Assembly: GCA_016793505.1 (NCBI GenBank)
Contig: JAEULW010000255.1
Location: forward strand, 27,886-91,885
From: Methylobacteriaceae bacterium
GTDB taxonomy: Bacteria; Pseudomonadota; Alphaproteobacteria; Rhizobiales; Beijerinckiaceae
Reading direction: 5' to 3'
DNA length: 64,000 nt
This document shows, piece by piece, positions 17,151 through 26,075 of the stretch (the stretch's first letter is position 1; every line of letters starts with the position of its first letter). The translations under genes and the position numbers were made by a program. The notes under the pieces were generated by a model, which was given only the letters and a program-made list of their open reading frames with translations, had not been told where the DNA came from and ran no database searches.

Positions 17151-18665
17151 TCACTTCAGCTTGAGGCCGGTGACGCGCACGAGACCGTCCGGCATCTGCG
17201 AATAACCCTCGACTCGATCGCGATGTGCGATGATGACGATGCGGTGATAGAGATAGACGATCGGCAGATCGGCGGCGAGTCGCTGGGCGACCTTGCGATA
17301 GGCCGCCTTGCGCTGCGCCGGATCGTTCAGCGTGCGCGCCTCGGTCAGCGCGGCGTCGACCTCCGCGTTGGAGTAGGCCGAATAATTGTTCGGCGCGTTG
17401 GTCATGGCGAAGTTGATGATGTTGCCGTCCGGATCGGTGCGGCCGGACCAGGCGAGGATGTAGCCCTGGAACTTGCCGGCCTCCGCCTCCTTGAGCGAGG
17501 TGGCGAATTCGGTGACGCGGATCTTCACGTCGAATCCGGCCTCCGCCGTCATCGCCTGAATGACCTCGGCGACCTGCCGCGTCTCGGGATTGTTCGGCGT
17601 CATCAGGTCGACCTCGACCTTGCCTTTGACGCCGGCCTCGGCGAGCAGCTTCTTCGCCTTGGCGAGATCACGCGGCGGAACCGGAATCGACTCCTGATAA
17701 TAGGAGTTCTGCGGGCTGACCCACTGATTGCCCGGCTTGAACTCGCCGTTGAAGACGACCTGCGTCAGCGCCTCGCGGTCGATCGCCGCCTCGAAGGCCT
17801 GGCGCACGCGCGCATCCGCTCCGAGCGGGCCCTTGGCGGCGTCGCCCTTGCCGACATTGATGGTCAGGCCCTGATAGCCGAGCTCCAGCGCGGTCGCGAG
17901 TTTGAGGCCCGGCGTCGCGCGGATGTCCTTGATGTCGGTGGCGAGCGCGCGCTCGATGATGTCGAGCTGGCCGCCCTTCAGATTGGCGAGCCGCACCGTC
18001 GAATCGGTGATCGGCAGATCGGTGATGCGGTCGATATGGACATTGCCCTTGTCCCAGTAGTCGGCGAACTTCTCGACGACGATGCGATCCTGCTGCACGC
18101 GTTCGACGAACTTGTAAGGTCCGGCGCAAACCGGGTTCTGGCCGAACTTGTCGCCCGCCGCCTGCGCCGCCTTGGGCGAGACCATCATGCCGGCGCGATC
18201 GGTGAGCTGGGCGATCAGCGGCGCGAACGGCGTCTTCAGGACGATGCGGATGGTCAGCGGGTCGACGACCTCGACCTTCTCGACCTGGCTGAGTTCGGAA
18301 CGACGGAACGAGCCCTGCATCGTCATGTGACGGTCGAGCGAATATTTCGCCGCCTCTGCGTCGAGCGCCTCGCCGTCGTGGAATTTTACGCCCGGCCGCA
18401 GCTTGATCGTCACGGTCTTTCCGTCCGCCGCGGTCTCGTGCGACAGCGCGAGCTGCGGAACGGCGTTGAGCTTGGCGTCGATGTCGAACAGCTTGTCGCA
18501 GATCGAGGCGAAGACGATGCGCCCGACATAGGTGCGCGCCTGCGTCGGATCGAGCGCGTCGGGATCCTCGGCGAGGCCGATGCGCAGATGCGTCTGCGCC
18601 TGCGCGCCGGCGATCAGGCCGGCGAAGGCGGCGGCGGAGATGAGCAGGCGAGCAGTCCGTCTCAT
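17151..18665 (-). CDS. ABC transporter substrate-binding protein, family 5 (peptide type)
   Basis: This periplasmic solute-binding protein of 504 residues has the normal length for family 5 (DppA/OppA/GsiB). The Sec signal peptide runs from MRRTARLLISAAAFAGL to an AQAQT cleavage site near residue 24. The ATG at 18665 has AAGGAG upstream; an in-frame upstream ATG at 18695 is less likely. Mature-region family stretches include LAEDPDALDPTQ at the start and VKFHDGEALDAE near residue 100. It lies 26 nt downstream of the DppF-like ATPase gene. It delivers peptide-like ligands to the DppBC-like permeases. Confidence 0.93.
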   Translation of the reverse strand: MRRTARLLISAAAFAGLIAGAQAQTHLRIGLAEDPDALDPTQARTYVGRIVFASICDKLFDIDAKLNAVPQLALSHETAADGKTVTIKLRPGVKFHDGEALDAEAAKYSLDRHMTMQGSFRRSELSQVEKVEVVDPLTIRIVLKTPFAPLIAQLTDRAGMMVSPKAAQAAGDKFGQNPVCAGPYKFVERVQQDRIVVEKFADYWDKGNVHIDRITDLPITDSTVRLANLKGGQLDIIERALATDIKDIRATPGLKLATALELGYQGLTINVGKGDAAKGPLGADARVRQAFEAAIDREALTQVVFNGEFKPGNQWVSPQNSYYQESIPVPPRDLAKAKKLLAEAGVKGKVEVDLMTPNNPETRQVAEVIQAMTAEAGFDVKIRVTEFATSLKEAEAGKFQGYILAWSGRTDPDGNIINFAMTNAPNNYSAYSNAEVDAALTEARTLNDPAQRKAAYRKVAQRLAADLPIVYLYHRIVIIAHRDRVEGYSQMPDGLVRVTGLKLK

Positions 18666-18691
18666 GTCGGTCTCCTTGTCGTCGTGAAGGT

Positions 18692-19738
18692 TCAACTGGC
18701 GAAGGCGTCGATCAGTCTTTGCGCGACGGGCGTGATCTGCGCTTCGCGCGGCACGATGTCGTGGGCCGCGCCGATCTCGCGCCAGCGATGGCAGGCGACG
18801 GCGCGCCCGGCTTCCGTCGCGAGCGCCGGCGCGACGTCGGCGCAGAGAGGAACGGCGTAGGGGCAGCGCCCGTGCAGATGGCAGCCGGGCGGCGGCGCGA
18901 TCGGGCTCGGCACGTCGCCCGACAACGCGATGCGCCGGCGCTCGCGGCCCGGCGCGGTGACCGGAATCGCCGAAAGCAGCGCCCGCGTATAGGGATGGCG
19001 CGGATCGGCGTAGATCGCCTCGACCGGCCCGCTCTCGACGATGCGGCCGAGATACATCACGGCGATGCGATCGGCGATGTGCTTGACCACCGCCAGGTCG
19101 TGCGAAATGAAGATCAGCGCCAGGCCCAGCCGACGCTGCAGATCACGCAGCAGATTGAGAATCTGCGCGCGGATCGACACGTCGAGCGCCGACACCGGTT
19201 CGTCGCAGACGATCAGCCGGGGCTCGCCGGCCAGCGCCCGGGCGATGACGATGCGCTGGCGCTGGCCGCCGGAAAATTCGTGCGGATAGCGCTGCGCGTG
19301 TTCCGGCCGCAGGCCGACGAGATCGAGCAGTTCGGCGACGCGGGCGCGCCGCTGCGCCGCCGGGACGAGACGATGCAGGATCAAGGGCTCGGCCAGCGCG
19401 TCGCCGACCGTCATGCGCGGGTTGAGCGAGGCGAAAGGGTCCTGAAAAATCAGCTGCGCATGGCGGCGCAGCGCCCGCATCTCGGCTTCCGGCAGAGCGA
19501 GGATGTCGCGACCCTCGATGCGCACTGCGCCGGCCGTCGGCTCGATCAGCCGCAGCAGCAGGCGGCCGAGCGTCGACTTGCCGCAACCCGATTCGCCGAC
19601 CAGCGCCAGCGTCTCGCCGGCGCGAAGATCGAGATCGACGCCGTCGACCGCCTTGACGGTTGCGAGCGCGCGGCCGGTCAGCGAGCGTTTCGCCACGAAA
19701 TGCCGGGCGAGGCCGCGCGCCTCGAGGATGGCGCTCAT
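18692..19738 (-). CDS. Peptide ABC transporter ATPase (DppF-like)
   Basis: The 348-residue ATPase has a complete ATP-binding cassette: Walker [10 protein letters not shown] near residue 48, Q-loop [11 protein letters not shown] near 98, signature FSGGQRQR near 158, Walker B LIVCDEP near 178 and switch His in ISHDLAVV near 210. The C-terminal oligopeptide/dipeptide extension contains a cysteine-bearing segment ([16 protein letters not shown]) found in DppD/DppF proteins, which can bind an iron-sulfur cluster in some relatives. It overlaps the DppD-like gene by 4 nt and pairs with it as an ATPase heterodimer beneath the DppBC-like permeases. Confidence 0.94.
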   Translation of the reverse strand: MSAILEARGLARHFVAKRSLTGRALATVKAVDGVDLDLRAGETLALVGESGCGKSTLGRLLLRLIEPTAGAVRIEGRDILALPEAEMRALRRHAQLIFQDPFASLNPRMTVGDALAEPLILHRLVPAAQRRARVAELLDLVGLRPEHAQRYPHEFSGGQRQRIVIARALAGEPRLIVCDEPVSALDVSIRAQILNLLRDLQRRLGLALIFISHDLAVVKHIADRIAVMYLGRIVESGPVEAIYADPRHPYTRALLSAIPVTAPGRERRRIALSGDVPSPIAPPPGCHLHGRCPYAVPLCADVAPALATEAGRAVACHRWREIGAAHDIVPREAQITPVAQRLIDAFAS

Positions 19739-20721
19739 GCCGCCAGCCTTTCGAGCGGCGCGCGCCGGCAGCGCGAGGCGCGGTCGTCGCCGAGATCGAC
19801 GAGCTCGGGCCGGCCTGCGCGACAGGCGTCCTCGACGAAGGGGCAGCGCGCGGCGAAGCGGCAGCCCGCGGGCAGCGCCGCCATGTTGGGCACAGCGCCG
19901 GCGATCGCGGCGAGCCGCTCGCGCTTTTCGGCGAGACGCGGCAGCGAGCCGAGCAGGCCGAGCGTATAGGGATGCTGCGGCATCGCGAACAGCGCCTCGA
20001 CCGGCGCGCGCTCGACGATCTCGCCGGCATACATCACGACCACGTCGTCGGCGACTTCCGCGACGACGCCGAGATCATGCGTGATGAGGATCACCGCAGC
20101 GCCGCTCTCGCGGCGCAGATCGCGCAACAGATCGAGAATCTGAGCCTGGATGGTCACGTCGAGCGCCGTCGTCGGCTCGTCGGCGATCAACAGCTTCGGA
20201 TCGAGCGCCAGCGCCATGGCGATCATGACGCGCTGGCGCATGCCGCCGGAGAGCTGATGCGGATAATCGCGCGCCCGCGCTTCCGGCTCGGGAATGCGCA
20301 CGCGGCGCAGCATGTCGACGGCGCGCCGCTCCGCCTCCTCGCGCGTCGTCGCGCGGTGGCGCAGGATCGCCTCGGCGATCTGGTCGCCGACGCGGTGCGA
20401 GGGGTTGAGCGAGGTCATCGGCTCCTGAAAGATCATCGTCAGCCGGTCGCCGCGCAGATCGCGCAGGGCGCGGTCGGGCAGGGCGACGAGATCGCGCCCC
20501 TCGAACTTGACGCGCCCCTCGACGCTGGAGGCGGCCTTCGACAACAGGCCCATGATCGCCAGCGCGGTGACGCTCTTGCCGCAGCCAGATTCGCCGACGA
20601 TGCACAGGGTGCGCCCGGCGGCGACGTCGAAGGAGACGCCATCGACGGCGCGCAGCGTGCGCCCGTCGGTCGTCGGAAACGACACTTTCAGATCGCGCAG
20701 CGAGAGCAGCGCGTCGCTCAT
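19735..20721 (-). CDS. Peptide ABC transporter ATPase (DppD-like)
   Basis: The 328-residue cassette ATPase has Walker [10 protein letters not shown] near residue 43, Q-loop [12 protein letters not shown] near 99, signature LSGGMRQR near 157, Walker B LLIADEP near 177 and switch His ITHDLGVV near 207. The C-terminal oligopeptide-transporter domain carries the Cys-containing [17 protein letters not shown] segment. The open frame continues upstream to 21156, but the ATG at 20721 overlaps the DUF1028 stop by 4 nt and gives the family length. It is the partner of the DppF-like ATPase. Third gene of the leftward peptide operon. Confidence 0.94.
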   Translation of the reverse strand: MSDALLSLRDLKVSFPTTDGRTLRAVDGVSFDVAAGRTLCIVGESGCGKSVTALAIMGLLSKAASSVEGRVKFEGRDLVALPDRALRDLRGDRLTMIFQEPMTSLNPSHRVGDQIAEAILRHRATTREEAERRAVDMLRRVRIPEPEARARDYPHQLSGGMRQRVMIAMALALDPKLLIADEPTTALDVTIQAQILDLLRDLRRESGAAVILITHDLGVVAEVADDVVVMYAGEIVERAPVEALFAMPQHPYTLGLLGSLPRLAEKRERLAAIAGAVPNMAALPAGCRFAARCPFVEDACRAGRPELVDLGDDRASRCRRAPLERLAA

Positions 20722-21461
20722 GCGCGCGTCTTCCGCGTCTTCGCGCCGCCGCGCGCCGCCTCCTTCATCGATTGCGCGATGCGCCGCTCGATCTCGTCGC
20801 GATCGGTCACGCCGGCCGGGTTGTCGCGGCTCGGCATGAACTTGCGGTAATGGATGTAGCGCTGGTTGGCGACGCCGAGGAGCCGCGCCAGCTCCTCGAT
20901 CGGCTCGGCGTGATCGTCGACGCGCAGATCGAAGAGCGGATATTCCTCTGCGTCGTGAATGAGCATCGCCGCCGACTGCTTGCCGCGCTTGTCGCCGCCT
21001 GCGGCCTGCCCCGCGCGCAGCGCGAGGATGAAGCGCTCCGACAGCGGACGGCGCTTCGCCTTCTCGAAGGCCGCCGCCGTCGCCTCGATCACCTCTGGGC
21101 CGGCCAGCATGTTGCCGGCGACCGAGAAGCCCTTGCCGATCAGGTGGCCGCACCACGGCACGCAGCTCGCTCCTGTATAGGCGGCGAAACGGAACTGCCG
21201 GTCCATGACATGCGCCTGACGCTGCGCGCGGCCTTCATCCGCCGCCGTGACGATGCGCAGCACATCCTCCGCGCTCGCGCCGGCGCGCAGGAGTTCGAGG
21301 CCGCGATAGCCGTAATACGGGTTGACGAAGGCCTGCGTCGCGATGGCGCCGACGCCGGTCGCGACGAACGGCACGCGCGCTCCGACGGCGAAGGCGCAGG
21401 TCGACACCGCGAGTCCGATTTCGCCCGTCCGCCGGTCATGCGCGATGATCGACCACGTCAT
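20718..21461 (-). CDS. DUF1028-family putative Ntn-hydrolase
   Basis: The 247-residue protein begins TWSIIAHDRRTGEIGLAVST, matching DUF1028 proteins, which resemble N-terminal-nucleophile hydrolases; the residue after Met is Thr, consistent with a nucleophile exposed by Met removal. The ASCVPWCGHLIGKGFSVAGN segment is also family-typical. The last 30 or so residues are basic and probably disordered. It lies between the gamma-glutamyltransferase (12 nt gap) and the DppD-like gene (4-nt overlap), so it probably hydrolyses an amide or peptide bond in the same pathway. DUF1028 function is not firmly established. Confidence 0.85.
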   Translation of the reverse strand: MTWSIIAHDRRTGEIGLAVSTCAFAVGARVPFVATGVGAIATQAFVNPYYGYRGLELLRAGASAEDVLRIVTAADEGRAQRQAHVMDRQFRFAAYTGASCVPWCGHLIGKGFSVAGNMLAGPEVIEATAAAFEKAKRRPLSERFILALRAGQAAGGDKRGKQSAAMLIHDAEEYPLFDLRVDDHAEPIEELARLLGVANQRYIHYRKFMPSRDNPAGVTDRDEIERRIAQSMKEAARGGAKTRKTRA

Positions 21462-21473
21462 GGTTGCGCCCTC

Positions 21474-23309
21474 TCAGCGTCCCGCCGCATAGCCCTGCAT
21501 GCCGCGCGGATTGGCGGCCGCCTTCAGAATCGACCCGTCGCGGGCGCAGGCCACCAGCCGCCCCTCTGACCAGTCCGGCCCGACCTCGACGATATGGCCG
21601 CGCCGGCGCAGCTCCTCGACCGTCGCGGCCGGAACGCGGCCCTCGACGACGACGACGCCGGGGCGCGAGGTGCGCGGCCAGAATGAGCCCGGGAAATGCT
21701 CGGTGTGCCAGGCCGGCGCGTCGATCGCCTCCTGCAGATTCATGCCGGCATGCACGTGACGCAGGAACATCTGGGGAATCCACTGGTCCTGCTGGTCGCC
21801 CCCCGGCGATCCCCACGCCAGATAGGGCGCGCCCTCGCGCAGGGCCATGGTCGGCGACAGGGTCGTGCGCGGCCGGCGGCCGGGGCCGAGCGCGGCGGGA
21901 TGCGCCTCGTCCAGCATGAACATCTGCGCCCGCGTGCCGAGGCAGAAGCCGAGCGCCGGGATCACCGGCGAGGATTGCAGCCAGCCGCCGGAGGGCGTCG
22001 CCGCCAGCATGTTGCCATGCCGGTCGATGACGTCGACATGCACCGTGTCGCCGCGGGTGACGCCGTTCGGCGCGACGGTTTCGAGCCCGCCCTGCTGCAC
22101 CGCGCCGACCGTCGGCTCGCCGGCGCCGGTCGCCGACACCGCGACGCGCGGCCCCTTGGCGGCGCGCGCCTGCGCCGCGCCGCCGAAGCCGGGGATGACG
22201 CCCGGCCTGAGATCATGCGAGGCGGAGGCGCCGATCAGCTGGCGCCGCGCGTCGTTGTAGGCGTCCGACAGCATGTGATCGAGCGGCACGGCGACATGAT
22301 CGGGATCGCCGAGAAACGTGTCGCGGTCGGCGAAGGCGAGCTTGGCCGCCTCGACCTGCAGATGGATGAAGTCCGGCCCCGCCGGATCGAGCCCGTCGAG
22401 ATCGAAGCCCTTCAGCAAGGCGAGCTGCTGCAAGGTCGCGATGCCCTGACACCATGGGCCCGGCTTCTGCACCGTATAGCGCCCGTAGCGATATTCGGCC
22501 GGCGCTTCGACGCTGGCGCGCCAGCGCGCCATGTCCTCGCCGTTCAGCACGCCGCGATGGCGCCGGCCGGTGACGTCCATCGCCTCGGTGTCGCGGCAGA
22601 AGGCGTCGATCGCCTCGGCGACGAAGCCCTGCGACCACACCTTGCGGGCGCGCTCGATCTCCGCCTCGCGGCCGCCGCCGCCCGCCTCCGCCTCTCGCAG
22701 GATGCGCTCATAGGTCTCGGCCATTGCCGGATTGCGGAACAGCGCGCCGACGGCGGGCTTTTCGCCGCCGGGCAGATAGACCGCCGCCGAACTCGGCCAA
22801 TGCTCGCGAAACAGCGTCTCGACCGTGGCGATGGTGGCGACGATGCGCTCGACCAGCGGATAGCCGCGCCGGGCGTAGGCGATCGCCGGCTCGAGCACGT
22901 CGCGCAGGCGCCAGGTTCCATAGTCGCGCAGCAGCAGCATGTAGGCGTCGAACGTGCCCGGCACGCAGGGCGCGAGCAGGCCGGTTCCGGGCACCAGATC
23001 GAGCCCGAGATCGCGGCAATGGCCGATCGTCAGGCCGGCCGGCGCAACGCCCTGGCCGCAGATCACCTCGGTGCGGCCCTTGGCGGCGGCGTGGATCATG
23101 ATCGGCACGTCGCCGCCCGGCCCGTTGAGATGCGGTTCGACCACCTGCAGCGCGAACATCGTCGCCAGGCCCGCGTCGAAGGCGTTGCCGCCGCGCTCCA
23201 GCACGCCCATGCCGACGGCGGTGGCGATCCAGTGGGTGGAGGCGACGACGCCGAAGGTGCCGGCGATTTCGGGCCGCGTGGTGAAACGCGACGGATTGAT
23301 GTTGCTCAT
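21474..23309 (-). CDS. Gamma-glutamyltransferase family protein
   Basis: This 611-residue Ntn-hydrolase has the alpha-type segment (GMGVLERGGNAFDAGLATM, then LNGPGGD with the early region) followed by the self-cleavage site. RGDTVHVDVIDRHGNM near residue 418 holds the catalytic Thr that becomes the N-terminus of the small subunit. SGGWLQSSPVIPALG and GSPGGDQQDQ further on match the oxyanion and substrate loops. No clear signal peptide is visible, unlike periplasmic GGTs, so it may be cytoplasmic and relate to amidohydrolases such as acylases. The ATG at 23309 is chosen from the conserved N-terminus. It heads the peptide-transport operon and could release glutamate or a gamma-amide. Confidence 0.9.
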   Translation of the reverse strand: MSNINPSRFTTRPEIAGTFGVVASTHWIATAVGMGVLERGGNAFDAGLATMFALQVVEPHLNGPGGDVPIMIHAAAKGRTEVICGQGVAPAGLTIGHCRDLGLDLVPGTGLLAPCVPGTFDAYMLLLRDYGTWRLRDVLEPAIAYARRGYPLVERIVATIATVETLFREHWPSSAAVYLPGGEKPAVGALFRNPAMAETYERILREAEAGGGGREAEIERARKVWSQGFVAEAIDAFCRDTEAMDVTGRRHRGVLNGEDMARWRASVEAPAEYRYGRYTVQKPGPWCQGIATLQQLALLKGFDLDGLDPAGPDFIHLQVEAAKLAFADRDTFLGDPDHVAVPLDHMLSDAYNDARRQLIGASASHDLRPGVIPGFGGAAQARAAKGPRVAVSATGAGEPTVGAVQQGGLETVAPNGVTRGDTVHVDVIDRHGNMLAATPSGGWLQSSPVIPALGFCLGTRAQMFMLDEAHPAALGPGRRPRTTLSPTMALREGAPYLAWGSPGGDQQDQWIPQMFLRHVHAGMNLQEAIDAPAWHTEHFPGSFWPRTSRPGVVVVEGRVPAATVEELRRRGHIVEVGPDWSEGRLVACARDGSILKAAANPRGMQGYAAGR

Positions 23310-23394
23310 GCGCGACAGGCTATCAGCCGGCGCCGCCTTGGCAATGGCGCGCGGCGGGTGGCCATCATCCATCCCGCCCGATACGATGCGACCC

Positions 23395-24495
23395 ATGATC
23401 AGGCAGAGCGTTTCGGCCGGCCGCGCCGGCGCGCGCTTCGACGTCGACGCGCTCGACTGGCCGCGCCTGGCGACGCCGATGGCGCGCGCCGAGGACGCGC
23501 TGGCGCGGCTCGACGCGCGCATCGCCGCCTCGCCGATCCGCGACGGCTTTCTGGCGCGCGCCCACATTCTCGACGCGCGCGACGCGCTGTGGCTCGAGGG
23601 CGAACTCGTGCCGCTCGAGGATCTGGTGCTGCACGACGCCGGCATGGACGCGCGGGCGCCGACGCACGAGCTGACGCGCGCCCACGAGGCGCTGCGCGCC
23701 CGCCGCCGCATCGCCCGCCAGCCGCCGGACTGGGCCTTCACCGAGGCCGGCTTCGCCGTGCTGCGCGGCGAGGCCGAACCGGCGCCGCCGGCCGCCGCGC
23801 CCACGCCTGACCACGAGGCGGCCGACGCCTCGCCCTTCGACGCGGTCTTCGCCGACATCGACGCGGCGATGGCGCGCGCCTCGCGCCTGCTGGCGGGCGA
23901 GGCCGTCGCCCCGCGCGCCGCCGCCGACCGGCCGCCGCGCGAGGCCGCCGACGACGCGCTCGCCTGTTTCCGCGACGCCCTCGCGGCGCGCGAGGACCTG
24001 CCGCCGACGCTGGCGGCGGCGCTCGCCCTCGCCGAGCTCGAGCGTCTGGCGCCGTCCGAGCCGCTCGGGCGGCGCGGCTGGCTGGCGCCGCTGCTCGCCG
24101 CCGCGCTGCTGCGCGCCGGCGGCAAATGCGGCCATCTCGTCGCGCTGGGGGCGGGGCTGCGCGCCGTGGCGCGCGAGCGCCGCCGCGCCGCCGAGCCGAC
24201 CGTGCGCCTCGTCGCCTTTCTGGCGGCGCAGGCGGCGGCGGCCGAGGCCGGCCTGCGCGATCACGAGCGATGGCTCGCCGCCCACGCCGCGCTGATGAAG
24301 AAGGCGCAGGGCCGACGCCAGACCTCGCGGCTGGTCGAGGCGATCGACATCGTCCTCGCCCGGCCGCTGGTCACCGCCGGGATGCTGGCCAAAGAGCTCG
24401 GCGTGACGCCCCGCGCCGGCCTCAACCTGATCGCCGAACTCGGCCTGCGCGAGACCACGGGGCGCGGCCGCTATCGCGCCTGGGCCGTTCTGTAG
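23395..24495 (+). CDS. DUF1612/HTH plasmid-associated protein (RHE_PE00001 family)
   Basis: This 366-residue protein belongs to a family common on rhizobial plasmids. Recognisable stretches are WLEGELVPLEDLVLHDAGMD near residue 65 and THELTRAHEALRARRRIARQPP near 90. The C-terminal helix-turn-helix (LVTAGMLAKELGVTPRAGLNLI) lies near 325-347 with an RETTGRGRYRAW end. Composition is extremely Ala/Arg rich. The ATG at 23395 is used; longer in-frame extension overlaps the GGT gene antisense. A DNA-binding role is expected but the family function is not established. It stands apart from the rep locus and is divergent from the GGT operon across 85 bp. Confidence 0.85.
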   Translation: MIRQSVSAGRAGARFDVDALDWPRLATPMARAEDALARLDARIAASPIRDGFLARAHILDARDALWLEGELVPLEDLVLHDAGMDARAPTHELTRAHEALRARRRIARQPPDWAFTEAGFAVLRGEAEPAPPAAAPTPDHEAADASPFDAVFADIDAAMARASRLLAGEAVAPRAAADRPPREAADDALACFRDALAAREDLPPTLAAALALAELERLAPSEPLGRRGWLAPLLAAALLRAGGKCGHLVALGAGLRAVARERRRAAEPTVRLVAFLAAQAAAAEAGLRDHERWLAAHAALMKKAQGRRQTSRLVEAIDIVLARPLVTAGMLAKELGVTPRAGLNLIAELGLRETTGRGRYRAWAVL

Positions 24496-24513
24496 GCGCC
24501 GGTCGCCCGGCGC
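24496..24513 (+). terminator. Stem-loop directly after the DUF1612 gene
   Basis: GCGCCGG (24496-24502) and CCGGCGC (24507-24513) form a perfect 7-bp stem with a TCGC loop, starting at the base after the stop codon. There is no T-tract. It may end or protect the mRNA. The rest of the gap to 24723 holds a GGGAGCAAGGA ribosome site for the next gene; I see no other clear element in it. Confidence 0.4.
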
Positions 24514-24723
24514 GGCGATAGCGGCCATAGGCGCGTGGCCCGCGGTCCCGGTCGATCGCGCCGGGGCCCTTCCGCTGCGCCCGGACGCGTGCGAGACAGG
24601 CCGCGCTGCACGGTTCCGGATCGCCGCGGCCGCTCCCGACATGGCAGTCATGCCGCAAATCGCTTGGCGGGCGCGGCTGTCGGACGGCAAACTGTCGCAG
24701 CACTTCAGGGAGCAAGGATACGC

Positions 24724-25599
24724 ATGCGCTACGAGGCGCCGGACAGAATCGAAAAAGCCGTGGACCTGCTCGCCTCAGCCGCCGGCGAGGCGCGCGTTCT
24801 GGCGGGCGGCACCGATCTGATCGTGCAGATGAAGTCCGAGATCGTCGAGCCCGACCTCGTCATCGACGTGAAACGGATCGCCGAGATGCGCGGCGTGGTC
24901 GAGGAGGGCGGCGCCTTCCGAATCGGCGCCGCGGTGTCCGGCGCGGAGCTGAAGGAGCATCCGAGGCTGCGCAAGGTCTGGCCGGGCGTCATCGAGGCCG
25001 CCAATCTGATCGGCTCGACGCAGGTGCAGGGGCGCGCCACGCTCGGCGGCAATCTGTGCAACGCCTCGCCCGCCGCCGACAGCGTGCCGGCGCTGATCGC
25101 CGCCGGCGCGAAGGTGATCATCGCCGGCCCCGCCGGCCGGCGCGAGCTCGCCGTCGAAGACGTGGTGCTCGGGCCGCGCAAGACGGCGCTGGCGAAGGGC
25201 GAGATCGTCGTCGCCTTCGTGCTGCCGAAGCGGGTTCCGCTCGCGGCCGACGCCTATCTGCGTTTCATTCCGCGCACCGAGATGGACATCGCCGTGGTCG
25301 GTTGCGGCGTCGATCTGACGCTCGATCCGGCGGGCAAGATCATCGCCGCGCGCATGGGCCTCGGCGCCGTCGCGGCGCGGCCGCTGCTGGTCGGCGAAGC
25401 CGGCGCGGCCATCATCGGTTCGAGCCTCGACGAGCCGGCGCTCGCGCGGCTCGAGGCGGCGGCCCGCGCCGCCTGCCGTCCGATCGACGACAAGCGCGGC
25501 ACCAAGGAATTCCGTGTGCAGATCGCCGGCGTGCTGGCGCGGCGCGTCGTCCACATCGCCTATGAAAGGGCAAAGGCTTCGGCAAAGGTTTCGACATGA
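24724..25599 (+). CDS. Molybdenum hydroxylase FAD-binding subunit (CoxM-like)
   Basis: This 291-residue medium subunit of the xanthine dehydrogenase/CO dehydrogenase family has FAD-binding motifs: AGGTDLIVQMK at about 27-37 and TLGGNLCNASPAADS near 108-122. It passes electrons from the 2Fe-2S subunit to an acceptor. The ATG at 24724 follows a GGGAGCAAGGA ribosome site and gives the standard start MRYEAPD. It overlaps the 2Fe-2S subunit gene by 4 nt. With the next two genes it forms a complete cytoplasmic LMS-type molybdenum hydroxylase, which oxidises an N-heterocycle, aldehyde or similar carbon centre; the substrate is not identified. Confidence 0.92.
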   Translation: MRYEAPDRIEKAVDLLASAAGEARVLAGGTDLIVQMKSEIVEPDLVIDVKRIAEMRGVVEEGGAFRIGAAVSGAELKEHPRLRKVWPGVIEAANLIGSTQVQGRATLGGNLCNASPAADSVPALIAAGAKVIIAGPAGRRELAVEDVVLGPRKTALAKGEIVVAFVLPKRVPLAADAYLRFIPRTEMDIAVVGCGVDLTLDPAGKIIAARMGLGAVAARPLLVGEAGAAIIGSSLDEPALARLEAAARAACRPIDDKRGTKEFRVQIAGVLARRVVHIAYERAKASAKVST

Positions 25600-26072
25600 G
25601 CAAGATTCATCTCACGACGACCGTCAACGGCGATGCGGTCGAGGCTCTGGTCGAGGCCGACGAAACCCTGCTCGACGTGCTGCGCAATCAGCTCGCCCTG
25701 ACCGGCGCCAAGGAAGGCTGCGGATCGGGCGACTGCGGCGCCTGTTCGGTGACGCTCGACGGCCGGCTCGTCTGCTCCTGTCTGGTGCTGGCGGTCGAGA
25801 CGCAGGGCAGGCGCGTCGAGACCGTCGAGGGCATGGCCAAGGGCGGCGTCCTGCACCCGCTGCAGCAGAAATTCCTCGAACTCTCCGCCCTGCAATGCGG
25901 CATCTGCACGCCGGGCTTCCTCGTCGCGGCGCGCGCGCTGCTCGAGAAGAACCCCGATCCGACCGAGACGGAAGTCCGTTACTGGCTGGCCGGCAATCTC
26001 TGCCGCTGCACCGGCTACGACAAGATCGTGCGCGCCGTCATGGACGCCGCCGCCGAAATGCGAGGAGCCTGA
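25596..26072 (+). CDS. Molybdenum hydroxylase 2Fe-2S subunit (CoxS-like)
   Basis: The small subunit has 158 residues. The N-terminal plant-ferredoxin-type cluster is ligated by Cys in KEGCGSGDCGACSV with a further Cys in LVCSC (residues about 40-65). The C-terminal helical domain holds the second cluster, LQCGICTPGF near 100 and LCRCTGYDK near 135. It shuttles electrons from the molybdenum site to FAD. Translation is coupled to the FAD subunit by an ATGA overlap, and the large subunit begins 3 nt after its stop. Confidence 0.95.
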   Translation: MSKIHLTTTVNGDAVEALVEADETLLDVLRNQLALTGAKEGCGSGDCGACSVTLDGRLVCSCLVLAVETQGRRVETVEGMAKGGVLHPLQQKFLELSALQCGICTPGFLVAARALLEKNPDPTETEVRYWLAGNLCRCTGYDKIVRAVMDAAAEMRGA

Positions 26073-26075
26073 GCC

